This document shows positions 1-8,501 of a stretch of DNA of 64,000 bases, piece after piece. Every line of letters begins with the position of its first letter. Positions within the stretch are counted from its first letter, which is position 1. The stretch spans positions 1,426,001 through 1,490,000 of the forward strand of contig NZ_JBLZUR010000002.1 in NCBI RefSeq assembly GCF_048565625.1, read 5' to 3'. A program made the position numbers and the translations under genes. The notes below the pieces were generated by a model. The model worked only from the letters and a program-made list of their open reading frames with translations. It did no database searches and was not told where the DNA came from. This stretch comes from JBLZUR01 sp048565625. Lineage in GTDB: Bacteria; Pseudomonadota; Alphaproteobacteria; Sphingomonadales; Sphingomonadaceae.

Positions 1-340
1 CCCGCCAGACGGCGGTGGGGATCGGGTGCCAGAACAGGAACATGACGACCAGCATGAGGCTGGCGGCGAGGACGTAGACGCTGCGTTCGATCGGCGGGGG
101 CACGATCCGCGTCCAGGCGGCCTTGAACGCGGGGCGGGCCATGATGCTGTGCTGGAGCCCGAAGAGTGCGACCAGCGCGATGTCGATGACGAGGGCGATG
201 GCGGCGGGCTGAGACGGTCCGCGGTTGATGGTCTGCGGCAGGAAGGCCGCGTCGGCGACGAAGCCGATCAGGTACAGGAAGGTCGCGAAGAAGATCAGGT
301 AAGCGGCAATGCCGAAAGCGAGATAGAAGCTGCGAGCCAT
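1..340 (-). CDS. MddA/NnrU-type membrane methyltransferase, N-terminal part
   Basis: The gene runs off the left edge, so only the first 113 residues are visible. They hold two hydrophobic segments (about residues 5-26 and 43-62), then LQHSIMARPAFK and a PPxERSxYVL motif, which I know from the methanethiol S-methyltransferase (MddA)/NnrU branch of the isoprenylcysteine methyltransferase superfamily. Members are integral inner-membrane enzymes that use SAM, and MddA makes dimethyl sulfide from methanethiol. The start is the ATG preceded by GGAGG about 8 bases upstream. The catalytic C-terminal half is outside the window, so substrate is an inference from the N-terminal match. Confidence 0.72.
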   Translation of the reverse strand, partial: MARSFYLAFGIAAYLIFFATFLYLIGFVADAAFLPQTINRGPSQPAAIALVIDIALVALFGLQHSIMARPAFKAAWTRIVPPPIERSVYVLAASLMLVVMFLFWHPIPTAVWR

Positions 341-693
341 GATGTGCCCCCTCCATGATGATGTCTGGCGGCGTGGTGCACGCGGATGTTTGTGCGCGCG
401 ATCTCGGCCGAACGTAATGAGCAGGACCTTGTAGAAAGCGGCGGTATCCTGGAGTCCCTTGCGATGAATACGCGGCTTCCGTCGATGAGATCGCCTTATT
501 TGGTGGGTTCCGGTTTGTTGATCTGAACGCGTTGGTGCGTAGACGATAGGATGATCTGTGTCGGCCAAGTGTGGTTGTGCGCGGTGCTGGTGCTTCGACA
601 GGCTCAGCAGGAACGGCGCGGGAGTGGGTGTCGAGGCTTTCGGAAGTTGGCAACGCGCTTGAACAACGACCTCCCGTGTGCTCCGGACCGGGG
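341..693. other. Divergent intergenic region
   Basis: This stretch separates the leftward methyltransferase from the rightward oxygenase gene and should hold both promoters. An open frame extends leftward from the oxygenase gene through part of it, but that extension reads through an intergenic repeat and has no ribosome binding site, so I do not count it as coding. Apart from the repeat near 591-616 I see no RNA gene or terminator. Confidence 0.5.
591..616. repeat. Short sphingomonad-type intergenic repeat
   Basis: The sequence begins TGCTTCGACAGGCTCAGC and continues with a GAACGG-like end. I recognise this as a dispersed intergenic element common in sphingomonad genomes, often seen singly between genes. 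Only one copy is in this window, so repetitiveness is from memory and not shown here. Confidence 0.45.
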
Positions 694-1299
694 ATGACGA
701 CACGCAGCCTTTTCGCCAGCCGCTTCTACGAGGGCGAGCTTGGCGATGCCGCCTTGCTGGCCGAACTGGAGGGGGCGGCGATCGACTTGTCGCGCGAGGA
801 TCGGGCGGGGCGCGACTGGTGCCGGGCGAATGGCTATCCGGGTTATACATCCTACGCGTCGCTGAACGACCTGCCGGCGCGCAACCCGGTGTTCGACGAT
901 CTGCGCCGCGCGCTCGACCGGCATGTCCGGCGGTTCGCGGAGGAGGCTTATCTCGACCTTCAAGGGCGCAGGCCGAAGCTCGACAGCCTGTGGGTCAACG
1001 TGATGAAGGGCGCGGGCGGGCAGCATAGCGGGCATATCCACCCGCACAGCATCATTTCCGGCACGGTCTACATCGCCGTGCCGGAGGGTTCAGCGGGGCT
1101 GAAGCTGGAGGACCCGCGCCTGCCGATGATGATGGCGGCCCCGCTCCGCCGGGAGGACGCGCCGGAGGATGCGCGGACCTTCGTCTATGCCGCGCCCCAG
1201 GCGGGCAGCGTGTTCCTGTGGGAAAGCTGGCTGCGGCATGAGGTGCCGGCCGGGCGCGCCCGGGAACAGCGGATTAGCATCAGCTTCAACTATCGCTGA
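694..1299 (+). CDS. TIGR02466-type putative 2OG-Fe(II) oxygenase
   Basis: A 201-residue soluble protein starting MTTRSLFASRFYEGEL. The centre carries SLWVNVMKGAGGQHSGHIHPHSIISGTVY and the end RHEVPAGR followed by RISISFNYR. This is the layout of the TIGR02466 family, a jelly-roll oxygenase-like group: a histidine cluster in the first half, then a distal His and an Arg that would bind 2-oxoglutarate. The reaction and substrate are unknown. The open frame extends 41 codons further upstream, but that part is repeat-derived, so the internal ATG was chosen although its ribosome binding site is weak. Its stop is followed at once by a hairpin repeat. Confidence 0.7.
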   Translation: MTTRSLFASRFYEGELGDAALLAELEGAAIDLSREDRAGRDWCRANGYPGYTSYASLNDLPARNPVFDDLRRALDRHVRRFAEEAYLDLQGRRPKLDSLWVNVMKGAGGQHSGHIHPHSIISGTVYIAVPEGSAGLKLEDPRLPMMMAAPLRREDAPEDARTFVYAAPQAGSVFLWESWLRHEVPAGRAREQRISISFNYR

Positions 1300-2559
1300 C
1301 GGGCGGGCGACCCTCTCCGTCATCCTGTATCAGGCCATCCGTCCGGTCCTCCATCAGATCCGGAGCGCAAAATGGATCCTGACTTTCGTCAGGATGACGG
1401 AGGGAATCCGGCCCGTCCGTTCGACTATTCTGAATGTCGGTCCGCCCCAGGGTTTTTTCGGCCATCTCCGCCTCCTTCTCCTGTGCTTCCACGAAGGCCT
1501 TGTGTTCGGCGAACCACATGTCGCGCTCGGCCGCGGTCACCTTGGCGGGGCGGGCGGGTTCTTCCGGCGGGTAGGCGGCCTCCATGATGGCGTGTTCCTC
1601 CGGCGTGAGGTCTCGGGCGTAGTCGCGGTCGCCGAAGGTCTTCCACTCCCGGCCGGACCAGCCGACCGGCTTGGGGAAGCGGGTCTGCCAGTCGTCGCGA
1701 TAGCCGTCCCACCAGACCGGGTCCTCATGCTCCCACGGGTCGAGCGGAACATGGCCGACGTCCTCCTTCGGGGACTTAAGTTGCGTAAGTTGCGGCTCGG
1801 ACGCGGGTTCCTCCACCTCCGGCTCGGGCGCGATGACGATCAGGCCGGCGGCCTCGGCACGTTGCCATTGCTCGCCGGTCCACTGCGCGCGGTCGGCGAG
1901 GTCGAGGTCGGTGACGTCGACCTCCTGCGGCAAGCCGGCGCCTGCCTTCAGGAAGCGGTCGGCGCGGGCCAGCGCGAGGACGGGGGCGAGATCGGGGTTC
2001 GTGTCCCCGGCGAGGCCGAGGCGCGCGCCGAGGAACAGGCGGCGCGGGCCGGCCCGGCATCCTGCCCCATGAGGTCGAGGAAGGGATCGAATTCCTGCGC
2101 GATCAGGCGGGCGGCGGCGAGCGTGCCGTGCGGATCGGGCGCGTCGGCCTGGCGATCCAGGCGGGCGAGCATGTGGAGGCCGAGGCGGTTGTCGATGCGG
2201 TGGCGGGTGATGGTGACGACCTTGTCGCCGTCGTCCTTCTCCACCGTCTCCTTCTGGCCGTGGACGGCGCGGGCGAGAAGGCTGGCGGCGATGCGTTCAC
2301 GGGCATGGAGGTTCGCCGCCGCCCAGCCGAGCGCGAAGGCCGAACCGGGCGCGCGGCGGCGGAAGGTGTAGGCGGAGGTGGCGCTGAGCTCGATGACGAG
2401 GCACGCGTCATCGACGGTAACGCCGTCCGCCACGAGTTCGAGGAAGCGGCGCTGGCGATCGGGCGTCCAGCCGTCGTTGCGGTGGCGGCGGGCGGCGGCG
2501 TCTTCCGGCGCGGGGTCGGTGTTTGGTGCTGTGGTGTCGATCGGGGTGTGGGCGTTCAT
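1286..2559 (-). pseudogene. Frameshifted helix-turn-helix protein of unknown function
   Basis: The first part (MNAHTPIDTTAPNTD...) contains a helical segment starting NDGWTPDRQRRFLELVADG, typical of small sphingomonad proteins with a terminase-like helix-turn-helix. Reading stays in frame to about position 2045 and then degenerates into Arg/Ser/Pro-rich sequence, while the neighbouring frame becomes protein-like at the same point (RRLFLGARLGLAGDTNPDLA, then ALARADRFLKAG) and runs to a stop at 1286. One base gained or lost near 2040-2050 explains this. The last 40 or so residues are encoded by a hairpin repeat (HPDESQDPF is a typical translation of such repeats), so the original C-terminus is probably lost too. 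A sequencing error cannot be excluded. Confidence 0.7.
1311..1404. repeat. REP-like inverted repeat pair
   Basis: Arms CCCTCTCCGTCATCCTG (1311-1327) and CAGGATGACGGAGGG (1390-1404) are inverted copies differing by one base and would close a long hairpin. The right half contains a 28-base segment, starting ATGGATCCTGACTTTCG, that recurs exactly at 8437-8464. It lies at the 3' end of the oxygenase gene and inside the broken reading frame on the other strand. The two-armed arrangement resembles bacterial REP doublets. Confidence 0.75.
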
Positions 2560-2697
2560 GGGTCTGTCCTGCCGAAATGGTTTCGCGGACCCGACCGATA
2601 TGCATGAACCGGGGGTGTAGGACAGCGTTTTGTTGCGGGTTTGTTCTTGGGCGCCAGGGGTGTTGTTGGCGGGTGTGGATGATGGCGAGGATTCATT

Positions 2698-2728
2698 CGT
2701 CGTCCTAGCCCTCGTCAGGATGACGAGG
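2698..2728. repeat. Single REP-like half element
   Basis: Contains CCTCGTCAGGATGACGAGG, which shares the TCAGGATGACG core with the paired repeats near 1.4 kb and 8.4 kb but lacks an obvious partner arm. It lies between the broken gene and the vapBC operon. Confidence 0.5.
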
Positions 2729-2747
2729 TGGGCGGGTGGATGAGGCG

Positions 2748-3125
2748 TCAGGCGACCTTCACGTCGGTCTTCGCGAAGTCATCGCCTTTGAAGAGGAGGG
2801 GCAGGTCACGCTCCCTGGCGAGCGCATAGGCGAAGCTGTCACCAAGGTTCAGGGCGGCGGGGTGGAAGCCCTTGCCGTAGCGACCATAGGCTTCGGCAGC
2901 TGCGCGGGCTCGCGACTCCGTCAGGTCTACGATCGTCGGATCGACGGAAGCGATTATGTCCTGCGCCTGGATGTAGACGCCCTTACCCAACGCCACGATC
3001 AGCATCTCGGCCACCGTCGCGGCGGACATCAGGCACTCGTTGGAAGCAATGGCGGTTTCGAACCGCTCGGCATCGGGTTCATCAAGCAGGATGGCGACCA
3101 GTGCCGAAGAGTCGACGACGATCAC
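2748..3125 (-). CDS. vapC: VapC-type PIN-domain ribonuclease toxin
   Basis: A 125-residue PIN-domain protein. The acidic metal-binding set is visible: Asp5 in MIVVDSSAL, Glu40 in SAATVAEM, Asp96 in LNLGDSFAYALA and Asp115-Asp116 near the end. Members cut RNA, commonly initiator tRNA or the sarcin-ricin loop, when freed from the antitoxin; the target here cannot be read from sequence. The start overlaps the stop of the upstream antitoxin gene as ATGA, so translation is coupled. Length and motif spacing are normal, suggesting a working toxin. Confidence 0.93.
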   Translation of the reverse strand: MIVVDSSALVAILLDEPDAERFETAIASNECLMSAATVAEMLIVALGKGVYIQAQDIIASVDPTIVDLTESRARAAAEAYGRYGKGFHPAALNLGDSFAYALARERDLPLLFKGDDFAKTDVKVA

Positions 3126-3385
3126 GCGGGAAGGCCGCGCTCGTCATAGAGAAAGTCGGCGCTGTGGGCGGCGTCCACGCCCTGAAAACCGGGCGTATCC
3201 TTGGCCGCACCACGCAGCGCGCGGAGGCGGGCCAGCTTATCCTCCTTGGTCAGGCGAGGCCGTTCGGCGGCCACAAGCCGGACGGCGGGCTTGCCGTGGC
3301 GGGTCAGCACCACCTCCTCCCCCGCCTCCGCGCGGCGGACGAGTTCGGTAAGCTGGGCCTTGGCATCGGATACGGAGACTTGCAT
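3122..3385 (-). CDS. vapB: Phd/YefM-type antitoxin of the vapBC pair
   Basis: An 87-residue protein starting MQVSVSDAKAQLTELVRRAEAGEEVVLTRHGKPAVRL, the Phd/YefM DNA-binding fold in which SxxxAKxxL and GxxVxxTRxGKPV are diagnostic. The C-terminal tail should wrap the PIN toxin. It is the first gene of a two-gene operon and probably represses it through the inverted repeat just upstream. The overlap with the toxin start is four bases. Confidence 0.92.
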   Translation of the reverse strand: MQVSVSDAKAQLTELVRRAEAGEEVVLTRHGKPAVRLVAAERPRLTKEDKLARLRALRGAAKDTPGFQGVDAAHSADFLYDERGLPA

Positions 3386-3402
3386 GGGCGGATTCCAGAC
3401 TT

Positions 3403-3440
3403 TGGACCAAGAGAATAGTCCAGATTGTCCACGGAAGCAA
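3403..3440 (-). promoter_or_regulatory. vapBC promoter and operator
   Basis: On the minus strand TTGCTT (3435-3440) and TATTCT (3412-3417) are 17 bases apart and make a plausible promoter. Inverted arms TGGAC and GTCCA (3403-3407 and 3418-3422) flank the -10 box and suit a dimeric Phd-type repressor. The distance to the antitoxin ATG is about 25 bases. Confidence 0.6.
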
Positions 3441-3657
3441 CATACGCGGTAGGCTACAGACGCGCCGACCTTCGTTGACTATAATGTAAAGGAGCTATTT
3501 GCAGGGGGTGAGGCGATGCCTGGGCGGCTTGCGGCGCGGCTATGATGGGGTGGGGGTACGGGGGAAACCGCGTTCACATTTGAACGGAGGTGCCCTTTCT
3601 CGGAGCTACTCCGAAATTCGGTCGCGGAGGTGATTACAGGGCAGGGATGCCAGTGTG

Positions 3658-4440
3658 TCACCCGCGAGAAAACGGGCAACATGCCCTGAGAGGCTGTAAG
3701 TCTAGCTTGATCTCCCGGTCGTCGTAGCTGATCTCATTGATAAGCCGATCAAGTGTCCACGCCCCGCTTTGTAACTTGAGACTATGAGCGTGACGGATTT
3801 TATCTACGGATGCAAAGTAGTCCCAAAATTTGAATTCTAACCCCTTCGGCGAGCGAGAGGCCAGCCACGCGCTGGGAATACTATAAGCATCCGCAATGAT
3901 CAGGCCGTGCAGGGAGGAGGTGAGGATGCGCTTGCAGGATAAGAATTGATCAAGCGTGCCGTCTACGTCCTCGGTTTCTAAGTCAATAAACCTCACGCCA
4001 GGAATTTTTACCTTCTTCCAAGCTTTATCAGACCACCGAATTACGATCCCAAGCTCAAAGCTCTCCGGCTGCTCCTTCCTTGGATGGAAATCCGGAACCA
4101 AGAGGGCAGGGTCGCCATAGATGGCGGGACATTCTAGACCAGCCAATCTAATCTTGTTCCTCGTGAGAGGACCTCGCACTGCCAGAAACTCGGCTCCGGT
4201 ACTGTTGGCTTTAATGTCCTTCGCGCGCTCTGTCCCAAATGAGCCAGTCCCCCACACTACAGACTGGCTTCTGACCTCGCCGAGAACAGAGCCGATCGTG
4301 AAGTAGCCGGGTTCGCCCAACGGCGAGTACACTACATCCTTCCCGGAAAGATGACGGATTAACCAAGGTGCGATCAGGTCGCCAAAATTAGGGGCGATCG
4401 TCCACCAATATGCTGGAACCCTGCCATCGAGCAATTTCAT
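3658..4440 (-). CDS. Polysaccharide pyruvyl transferase family protein
   Basis: A 260-residue protein with the family hallmarks NFGDLIAPWLIRHLSG near the N-terminus, WGTGSF and GDPALL in the middle and TSSLHGLIIADAYSIPS toward the end. The family transfers ketal pyruvate from PEP onto sugars of exopolysaccharides or cell-wall glycans in the cytoplasm. The gene stands alone, with no other glycan genes nearby. Its base composition is clearly poorer in GC than its surroundings and it uses A/T-ending codons freely, pointing to horizontal acquisition. The C-terminal tail (RACCPFSRG) looks unusual and may be frayed. Confidence 0.85.
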   Translation of the reverse strand: MKLLDGRVPAYWWTIAPNFGDLIAPWLIRHLSGKDVVYSPLGEPGYFTIGSVLGEVRSQSVVWGTGSFGTERAKDIKANSTGAEFLAVRGPLTRNKIRLAGLECPAIYGDPALLVPDFHPRKEQPESFELGIVIRWSDKAWKKVKIPGVRFIDLETEDVDGTLDQFLSCKRILTSSLHGLIIADAYSIPSAWLASRSPKGLEFKFWDYFASVDKIRHAHSLKLQSGAWTLDRLINEISYDDREIKLDLQPLRACCPFSRG

Positions 4441-4697
4441 CCGTGATCCCCAAGCGCGTTGTCAGCAAGAGGGTTGTTCAACGGTGAGCGGATGGCAAGG
4501 GTCAGTTCCGCCACAGCCCTGTCTTCGACCGTTCGCTTTGCGCCTATGGTCGCTCTTGCCACTTGCGACGAGGAACAAACTGTTACATACGGCTATACCA
4601 GCTATAGCAGCCGTCTTCAAAGAATGTGCGTCTTTTCAATTGCTTAGGCGTACGGTCGTCAAGTCCGACACCCGGCACCAGTGAGTGCCGTAGAGCC

Positions 4698-7028
4698 TCA
4701 CCCCGCCGTCACGAAACTATCCAGCACGCGCTTCCTGCCCGCCTGTTCGAAGTCGATCTCCAGCTTGTTGCCTTCGATCTCCGCAACCACGCCGTAGCCG
4801 AATTTCTGGTGGAAGACGCGTTGGCCTAGTCCCAGGTCGCCGCGCGGTTTGGCGGCGAAGCTGGCGGCGCTGGCTTTTACTTCCAATATCCGCGTCTGGT
4901 CGGTCTTGAAGTTGCCGGCGGCGGCGGCGCGTTGCCAGCCGGGGCCTCTTGTCGCGGCTCTGGTGCTTTGGGTCGCCGCCAGATGCGCGAAGGGGTCGGT
5001 GCGTTCGGACCATTGCGCGCGCCAGAGGCTTTCGCCGCCGCTCATCGTGCTTTCGGTGTCGACATGCGCCTTGGGGAGCTCGCCGACGAAGCGGCTGGGG
5101 ATGGATGACATCCACTGGCCGTAGATGCGGCGATTGGCCGCGTGGAAGATCACGCAGCGGCGACGCGCGCGGGTGATCGCGACATAGGCGAGACGCCGCT
5201 CCTCCTCCAGGCTGGCGGTACCGCCTTCGTCCAGCGCGCGTTGCGAGGGGAAGACGCCTTCTTCCCAGCCGGCGAGGAAGACGGTGTCGAACTCCAGCCC
5301 CTTGGCGGCGTGGATGGTCATGATGGTGACCTTCGCCTCATCGGCATTGGCGTCGTTGTCCATGACGAGGGAGACGTGTTCGAGGAAGGCGCCGAGCGTC
5401 TCGTATTCCTCCATCGCGCGGACGAGTTCGGTGAGGTTTTCGAGGCGGCCGGCGGCTTCCGCCGTGCGCTCGGCCTGGAGGGCGGCGGTGTAGCCGCTTT
5501 CGTCGAGGATCTGGCGGGCGAGATCGGGATGGGCGGTGTTGTTGGCGAGATCGCGCCAGCGGGCGAAATCGCGGACGAGGTTGCCGAGGCTCTTGCGGGC
5601 GGCGCCGGTCAACTCGTCGGTGTCGAGGATGAGGGCGGCGGCGGTGGTCAGCGGCACGTCGCGCGCGCGGGCGAGGGCGTGGACGCGCGCGACGGCCTTG
5701 TCGCCGAGGCCGCGCTTGGGGACGTTGATGATGCGTTCGAAGGCGAGGTCGTCGGCGGGCTGGACGACGGTGCGGAGATAGGCGAGCGCGTCGCGGATCT
5801 CGGCGCGTTCGTAGAAGCGGAAGCCGCCGACGATGCGGTAGGGCATGCCGATCGCGATGAAGCGGTCCTCGAACTCGCGGGTCTGGTGCTGGGCGCGGAC
5901 GAGGATGGCGCAGTCCGCCGCCGATCCGCCGGCGCGCTCATGCGCCTCGATCTCCTCCCCGACGCGGCGCGCCTCCTCCGGCCCGTCCCAGACGCCGACG
6001 ACCTGGACCTTCTCGCCCTCGCTATGGTCGGTCCAGAGCGTCTTGCCGAGGCGGCCGCCATTATTGGCGATGACGCCGGATGCGGCGGCGAGGATGTGGG
6101 GGGTGGAGCGGTAGTTCTGCTCCAGCTTGATGACCTTGGCACCGGGGAAGTCGCGTTCGAAGCGGAGGATGTTCTCCACCTGCGCGCCGCGCCAGGAATA
6201 GATCGACTGGTCGTCGTCGCCGACGCAGGCGATGTTCTTGTGTTCTTGCGCAAGCAGGCGGAGCCAGAGGTACTGGCTGCTGTTGGTATCCTGATACTCG
6301 TCCACCATGATGTAGCGGAAGCGTTGCTGGTAGTGGGCCAGCACCTCACGATCCTTCTTCAGGATGGTCAGCATGTGGAGGAGGAGGTCGCCGAAATCGC
6401 AGGCGTTCACCGCGCGGAGGCGATCCTGATACTGCTGGTAGAGTTCGCCGCCGCGACCGTTGGCGTAGAGCTCGCTCTCGCCTGCGTCGATGTCGGCGGG
6501 GACAAGGCCCTTGTTCTTCCACTTGTCGATCAGGCCGGCGAGCTGGCGGGCGGGCCAGCGTTTCTCCTCGATCTCGGCGGCGATGATGAGCTGCTTGAGC
6601 AGGCGGAGCTGGTCGTCGGTGTCGAGAATGGTGAAGTTCGACTGCAGGCCGACCAGCTCGGCATGGCGACGGAGCATCTTGGCTGCGATCGAGTGGAAGG
6701 TGCCGAGCCAGGGCATCCCCTCGACAGCATCACCGATCATGCGGCCGACCCGCTCCCGCATCTCCCGCGCGGCCTTGTTGGTGAAGGTGACGCAGAGGAT
6801 CTCCGACGGCCAGGCCCGGCGCGTGCCGACGAGATGGGCGAGGCGGGCGGTGAGCGCGGCCGTCTTGCCGGTGCCGGCGCCGGCGAGAACGAGGACGGGG
6901 CCCTCGGTGGTGAGCACAGCCTCCCGCTGGGGCGGATTCAGGCCCTGGAGGTAGAAGGGATCGGCGGGGGAGGGGGCAAGCTCGGTCACGGGTGAACAGT
7001 TAGGGAACGCAGGCGTGGCGGGCAACAT
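4698..7028 (-). CDS. uvrD: UvrD/PcrA-type superfamily 1 DNA helicase
   Basis: A 776-residue SF1A helicase unwinding DNA 3'-5' in repair and replication restart. Motifs in order: GAGTGKT (residues 50-56), TFTNKAAREM, VDEYQDTN, GDDDQSIYSWRGA, QNYRSTPHIL, TIHAAKGLEFDTVFLAGWEEG and VAITRARRR. The C-terminus ends with the Tudor-like PcrA module (GQRVFHQKFGYGVV, then IDFEQAGRKRVLDSFV), known in PcrA to contact RNA polymerase. The start is uncertain: the first 13 residues look unlike the family, and GTG at 6989 (VTELAPSPADP) is an alternative matching typical N-termini better. It is monocistronic, facing away from urcA. Confidence 0.95.
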   Translation of the reverse strand: MLPATPAFPNCSPVTELAPSPADPFYLQGLNPPQREAVLTTEGPVLVLAGAGTGKTAALTARLAHLVGTRRAWPSEILCVTFTNKAAREMRERVGRMIGDAVEGMPWLGTFHSIAAKMLRRHAELVGLQSNFTILDTDDQLRLLKQLIIAAEIEEKRWPARQLAGLIDKWKNKGLVPADIDAGESELYANGRGGELYQQYQDRLRAVNACDFGDLLLHMLTILKKDREVLAHYQQRFRYIMVDEYQDTNSSQYLWLRLLAQEHKNIACVGDDDQSIYSWRGAQVENILRFERDFPGAKVIKLEQNYRSTPHILAAASGVIANNGGRLGKTLWTDHSEGEKVQVVGVWDGPEEARRVGEEIEAHERAGGSAADCAILVRAQHQTREFEDRFIAIGMPYRIVGGFRFYERAEIRDALAYLRTVVQPADDLAFERIINVPKRGLGDKAVARVHALARARDVPLTTAAALILDTDELTGAARKSLGNLVRDFARWRDLANNTAHPDLARQILDESGYTAALQAERTAEAAGRLENLTELVRAMEEYETLGAFLEHVSLVMDNDANADEAKVTIMTIHAAKGLEFDTVFLAGWEEGVFPSQRALDEGGTASLEEERRLAYVAITRARRRCVIFHAANRRIYGQWMSSIPSRFVGELPKAHVDTESTMSGGESLWRAQWSERTDPFAHLAATQSTRAATRGPGWQRAAAAGNFKTDQTRILEVKASAASFAAKPRGDLGLGQRVFHQKFGYGVVAEIEGNKLEIDFEQAGRKRVLDSFVTAG

Positions 7029-7172
7029 GCCCGTTCGTTCACGCCGGCGACTTGCCGCTGCAACGGATCGCGCCTAATTGCGCAGTCAGGAGGTCCGCAA
7101 GAGGCCCCGACAAACGGCTGGAGAGGTTTTCCGGCCCTGTAGCGTGTACCAATGTCACTGCAGGAGTGAATC

Positions 7173-7493
7173 ATGATGAACCTTCGTAAAGCTGCCTTCG
7201 CAGCAACGGCGGCCCTGTGCCTGCCGTCCGCCGCCTTTGCGTCCGCCGAGGCGGTGCAGCCGGTCAACCTCCGCGTCGAGACCGGCGACCTCGATCTCGC
7301 CAGCACGACGGGGAAGGCCCGCCTTGAACTGCGCACGCATAACGCGATCGCGCGGGCCTGCGCACCGCGCAACCAGAGCTATGCGGAGCGCGAGGATGCG
7401 CAGCGTTGCCGGGCGGAGATGCGGACGAATGCGGACGCGAAGCTGGCGGCGCTGACCGGCGGCTCTGCGTCGCAGATGGCGACCGTCGAGTAA
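7173..7493 (+). CDS. UrcA family exported protein
   Basis: A 106-residue protein with a clear Sec signal peptide (MMNLRKAAFAATAALCLPSAAFA, cleavage after AFA). The mature part carries the UrcA pattern: VNLRVETGDLDLASTTGKARLELR, followed by two cysteines (CAPRNQ and QRCRAEM) that could form a disulfide in the periplasm. UrcA proteins are widespread small exported proteins of sphingomonads and caulobacters without known activity. The gene ends just before a strong terminator. Confidence 0.8.
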   Translation: MMNLRKAAFAATAALCLPSAAFASAEAVQPVNLRVETGDLDLASTTGKARLELRTHNAIARACAPRNQSYAEREDAQRCRAEMRTNADAKLAALTGGSASQMATVE

Positions 7494-7500
7494 CGTAAAG

Positions 7501-7530
7501 AGGCGCGGGGAGGGTGCTCCCCGCGCCTTT
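7501..7530 (+). terminator. Terminator after the urcA-like gene
   Basis: GGCGCGGGGAG and CTCCCCGCGCC form an 11-bp stem around a short loop, followed by TTTG. It lies directly behind the urcA-like stop codon and would also separate it from the convergent small gene. Confidence 0.8.
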
Positions 7531-7549
7531 GCCTTGCTGCCGCCCGGGC

Positions 7550-7738
7550 TTACCAGGCGTAGAGGGCGAAATCGCTGTCGCGAAGGTCTTCGGGAGTGGG
7601 GCGGCGATCGACGCACCCGCCTTCTTCTCTCTGCGTCGACGCCGGCGCCATCGCGGCAGGAACGATCGTGCCGGCGGTCATCAGCGCGAGCCGCGCGTCG
7701 CCGGTCGCGACATGAGACAGATTGTCCAGCAAGCTCAT
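7550..7738 (-). CDS. Small hypothetical protein
   Basis: A 62-residue protein starting MSLLDNLSHVATGDARLALMTAGTIVPAAMAP and ending DSDFALYAW. I do not recognise a family. The ATG was chosen because GGTGAGG lies just upstream; a start six codons earlier is possible. It converges on the urcA-like gene across a shared terminator, and codon third positions are G/C-rich as expected for a real gene here. Confidence 0.5.
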   Translation of the reverse strand: MSLLDNLSHVATGDARLALMTAGTIVPAAMAPASTQREEGGCVDRRPTPEDLRDSDFALYAW

Positions 7739-7923
7739 ATCCTCACCCCTTCCCACACAAGATTCTTGTGTCCCGCGTAACCCGCATCGGGGCGGCCGGT
7801 TTCATGGTTAACGAAATATTTCCGGGGTGAGGCGTGGCTGAATAGCGGTCAGTCGTGGAAAACCGGGTTTTCGTGGCAGCATGGGGCGGGTGTCGAACCC
7901 GCCCCCGAATGTGCCGGGCCGGC

Positions 7924-8271
7924 TTACTTGCCGCCGCGATTGGTGCACTTGTCCTTCACGGTCTTGGAGCATTTCGGATAGCTCTGCGGGTCCGTGGAAG
8001 GTGCGGCGGTGGTCGTGCTGTCGCCGGCGGGCGGCGCGGCGGAAGCGGGCGGCGGCGGGGTCATGGCGCCGGTGTCGTTCGTGGTGGCGGGCGGCGGCGT
8101 GTTGGTCGGCGCGGCGGTGCCGCCGGGCGTCGGCGTGCTCATGTCGCCGGTAGCGGGATCGGTGCTCATCGGCGAGGTCGGGCCGACGCCGGGCGCGGCG
8201 GGATCGACGGTCTGGGCGATGGCGGTGCCGCTCAGCGCCAGAACGGCGGCGGTGATCAGGAATTTCTTCAT
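7924..8271 (-). CDS. Exported Pro/Thr/Ala-rich protein
   Basis: A 115-residue protein with a classical signal peptide (MKKFLITAAVLALSGTAIAQ). The mature chain is a low-complexity Pro/Thr/Ala/Ser linker of about 75 residues followed by a short ordered end, YPKCSKTVKDKCTNRGGK, whose two cysteines may pair in the periplasm. I know similar proteins only as sphingomonad hypotheticals. The start is the ATG before the signal peptide; the frame extends 25 codons further upstream without protein-like character. Confidence 0.65.
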   Translation of the reverse strand: MKKFLITAAVLALSGTAIAQTVDPAAPGVGPTSPMSTDPATGDMSTPTPGGTAAPTNTPPPATTNDTGAMTPPPPASAAPPAGDSTTTAAPSTDPQSYPKCSKTVKDKCTNRGGK

Positions 8272-8384
8272 GCTGACTCTCCTGCTTTGGGGAATTCTCG
8301 ATGCCCCTGGCGGGCAGAGAACCCCCGTGGCGGGATTCGGGTCCATGTTGCGGGCGCGGGTGCAGTGGTTGAGGGGCCGCCGTC

Positions 8385-8464
8385 ATGCTGATGAAAGTCA
8401 GCATCCATCTGCGCTACACTTGGGATGGAGTGCGGAATGGATCCTGACTTTCGTCAGGATGACG
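8385..8464. repeat. REP-like inverted repeat pair
   Basis: A left arm (8385-8412, beginning CGTCATGCTGATGAAAGTC) and right arm (8437-8464) are inverted versions of one 28-base element, differing at a few compensating positions, with a 24-base spacer. The right arm is identical to the element at 1372-1399. It sits upstream of the Pro/Thr-rich gene and downstream of the nudix gene. Confidence 0.78.
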
Positions 8465-8501
8465 TGTGGGGAGTCAGGGTGACGGGCAGCACCAGGTGGC
8501 T

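Noticed and set aside
3479..3682. 67-codon minus-strand frame between vapBC and the pyruvyl transferase
   Set aside because: It overlaps the end of the pyruvyl transferase gene, has no binding site and no protein-like pattern.
5142..6995. 617-codon frame opposite the UvrD helicase gene
   Set aside because: It is a Gly/Ala/Asp/Glu-rich mirror of an unmistakable helicase gene and has no motif of its own.
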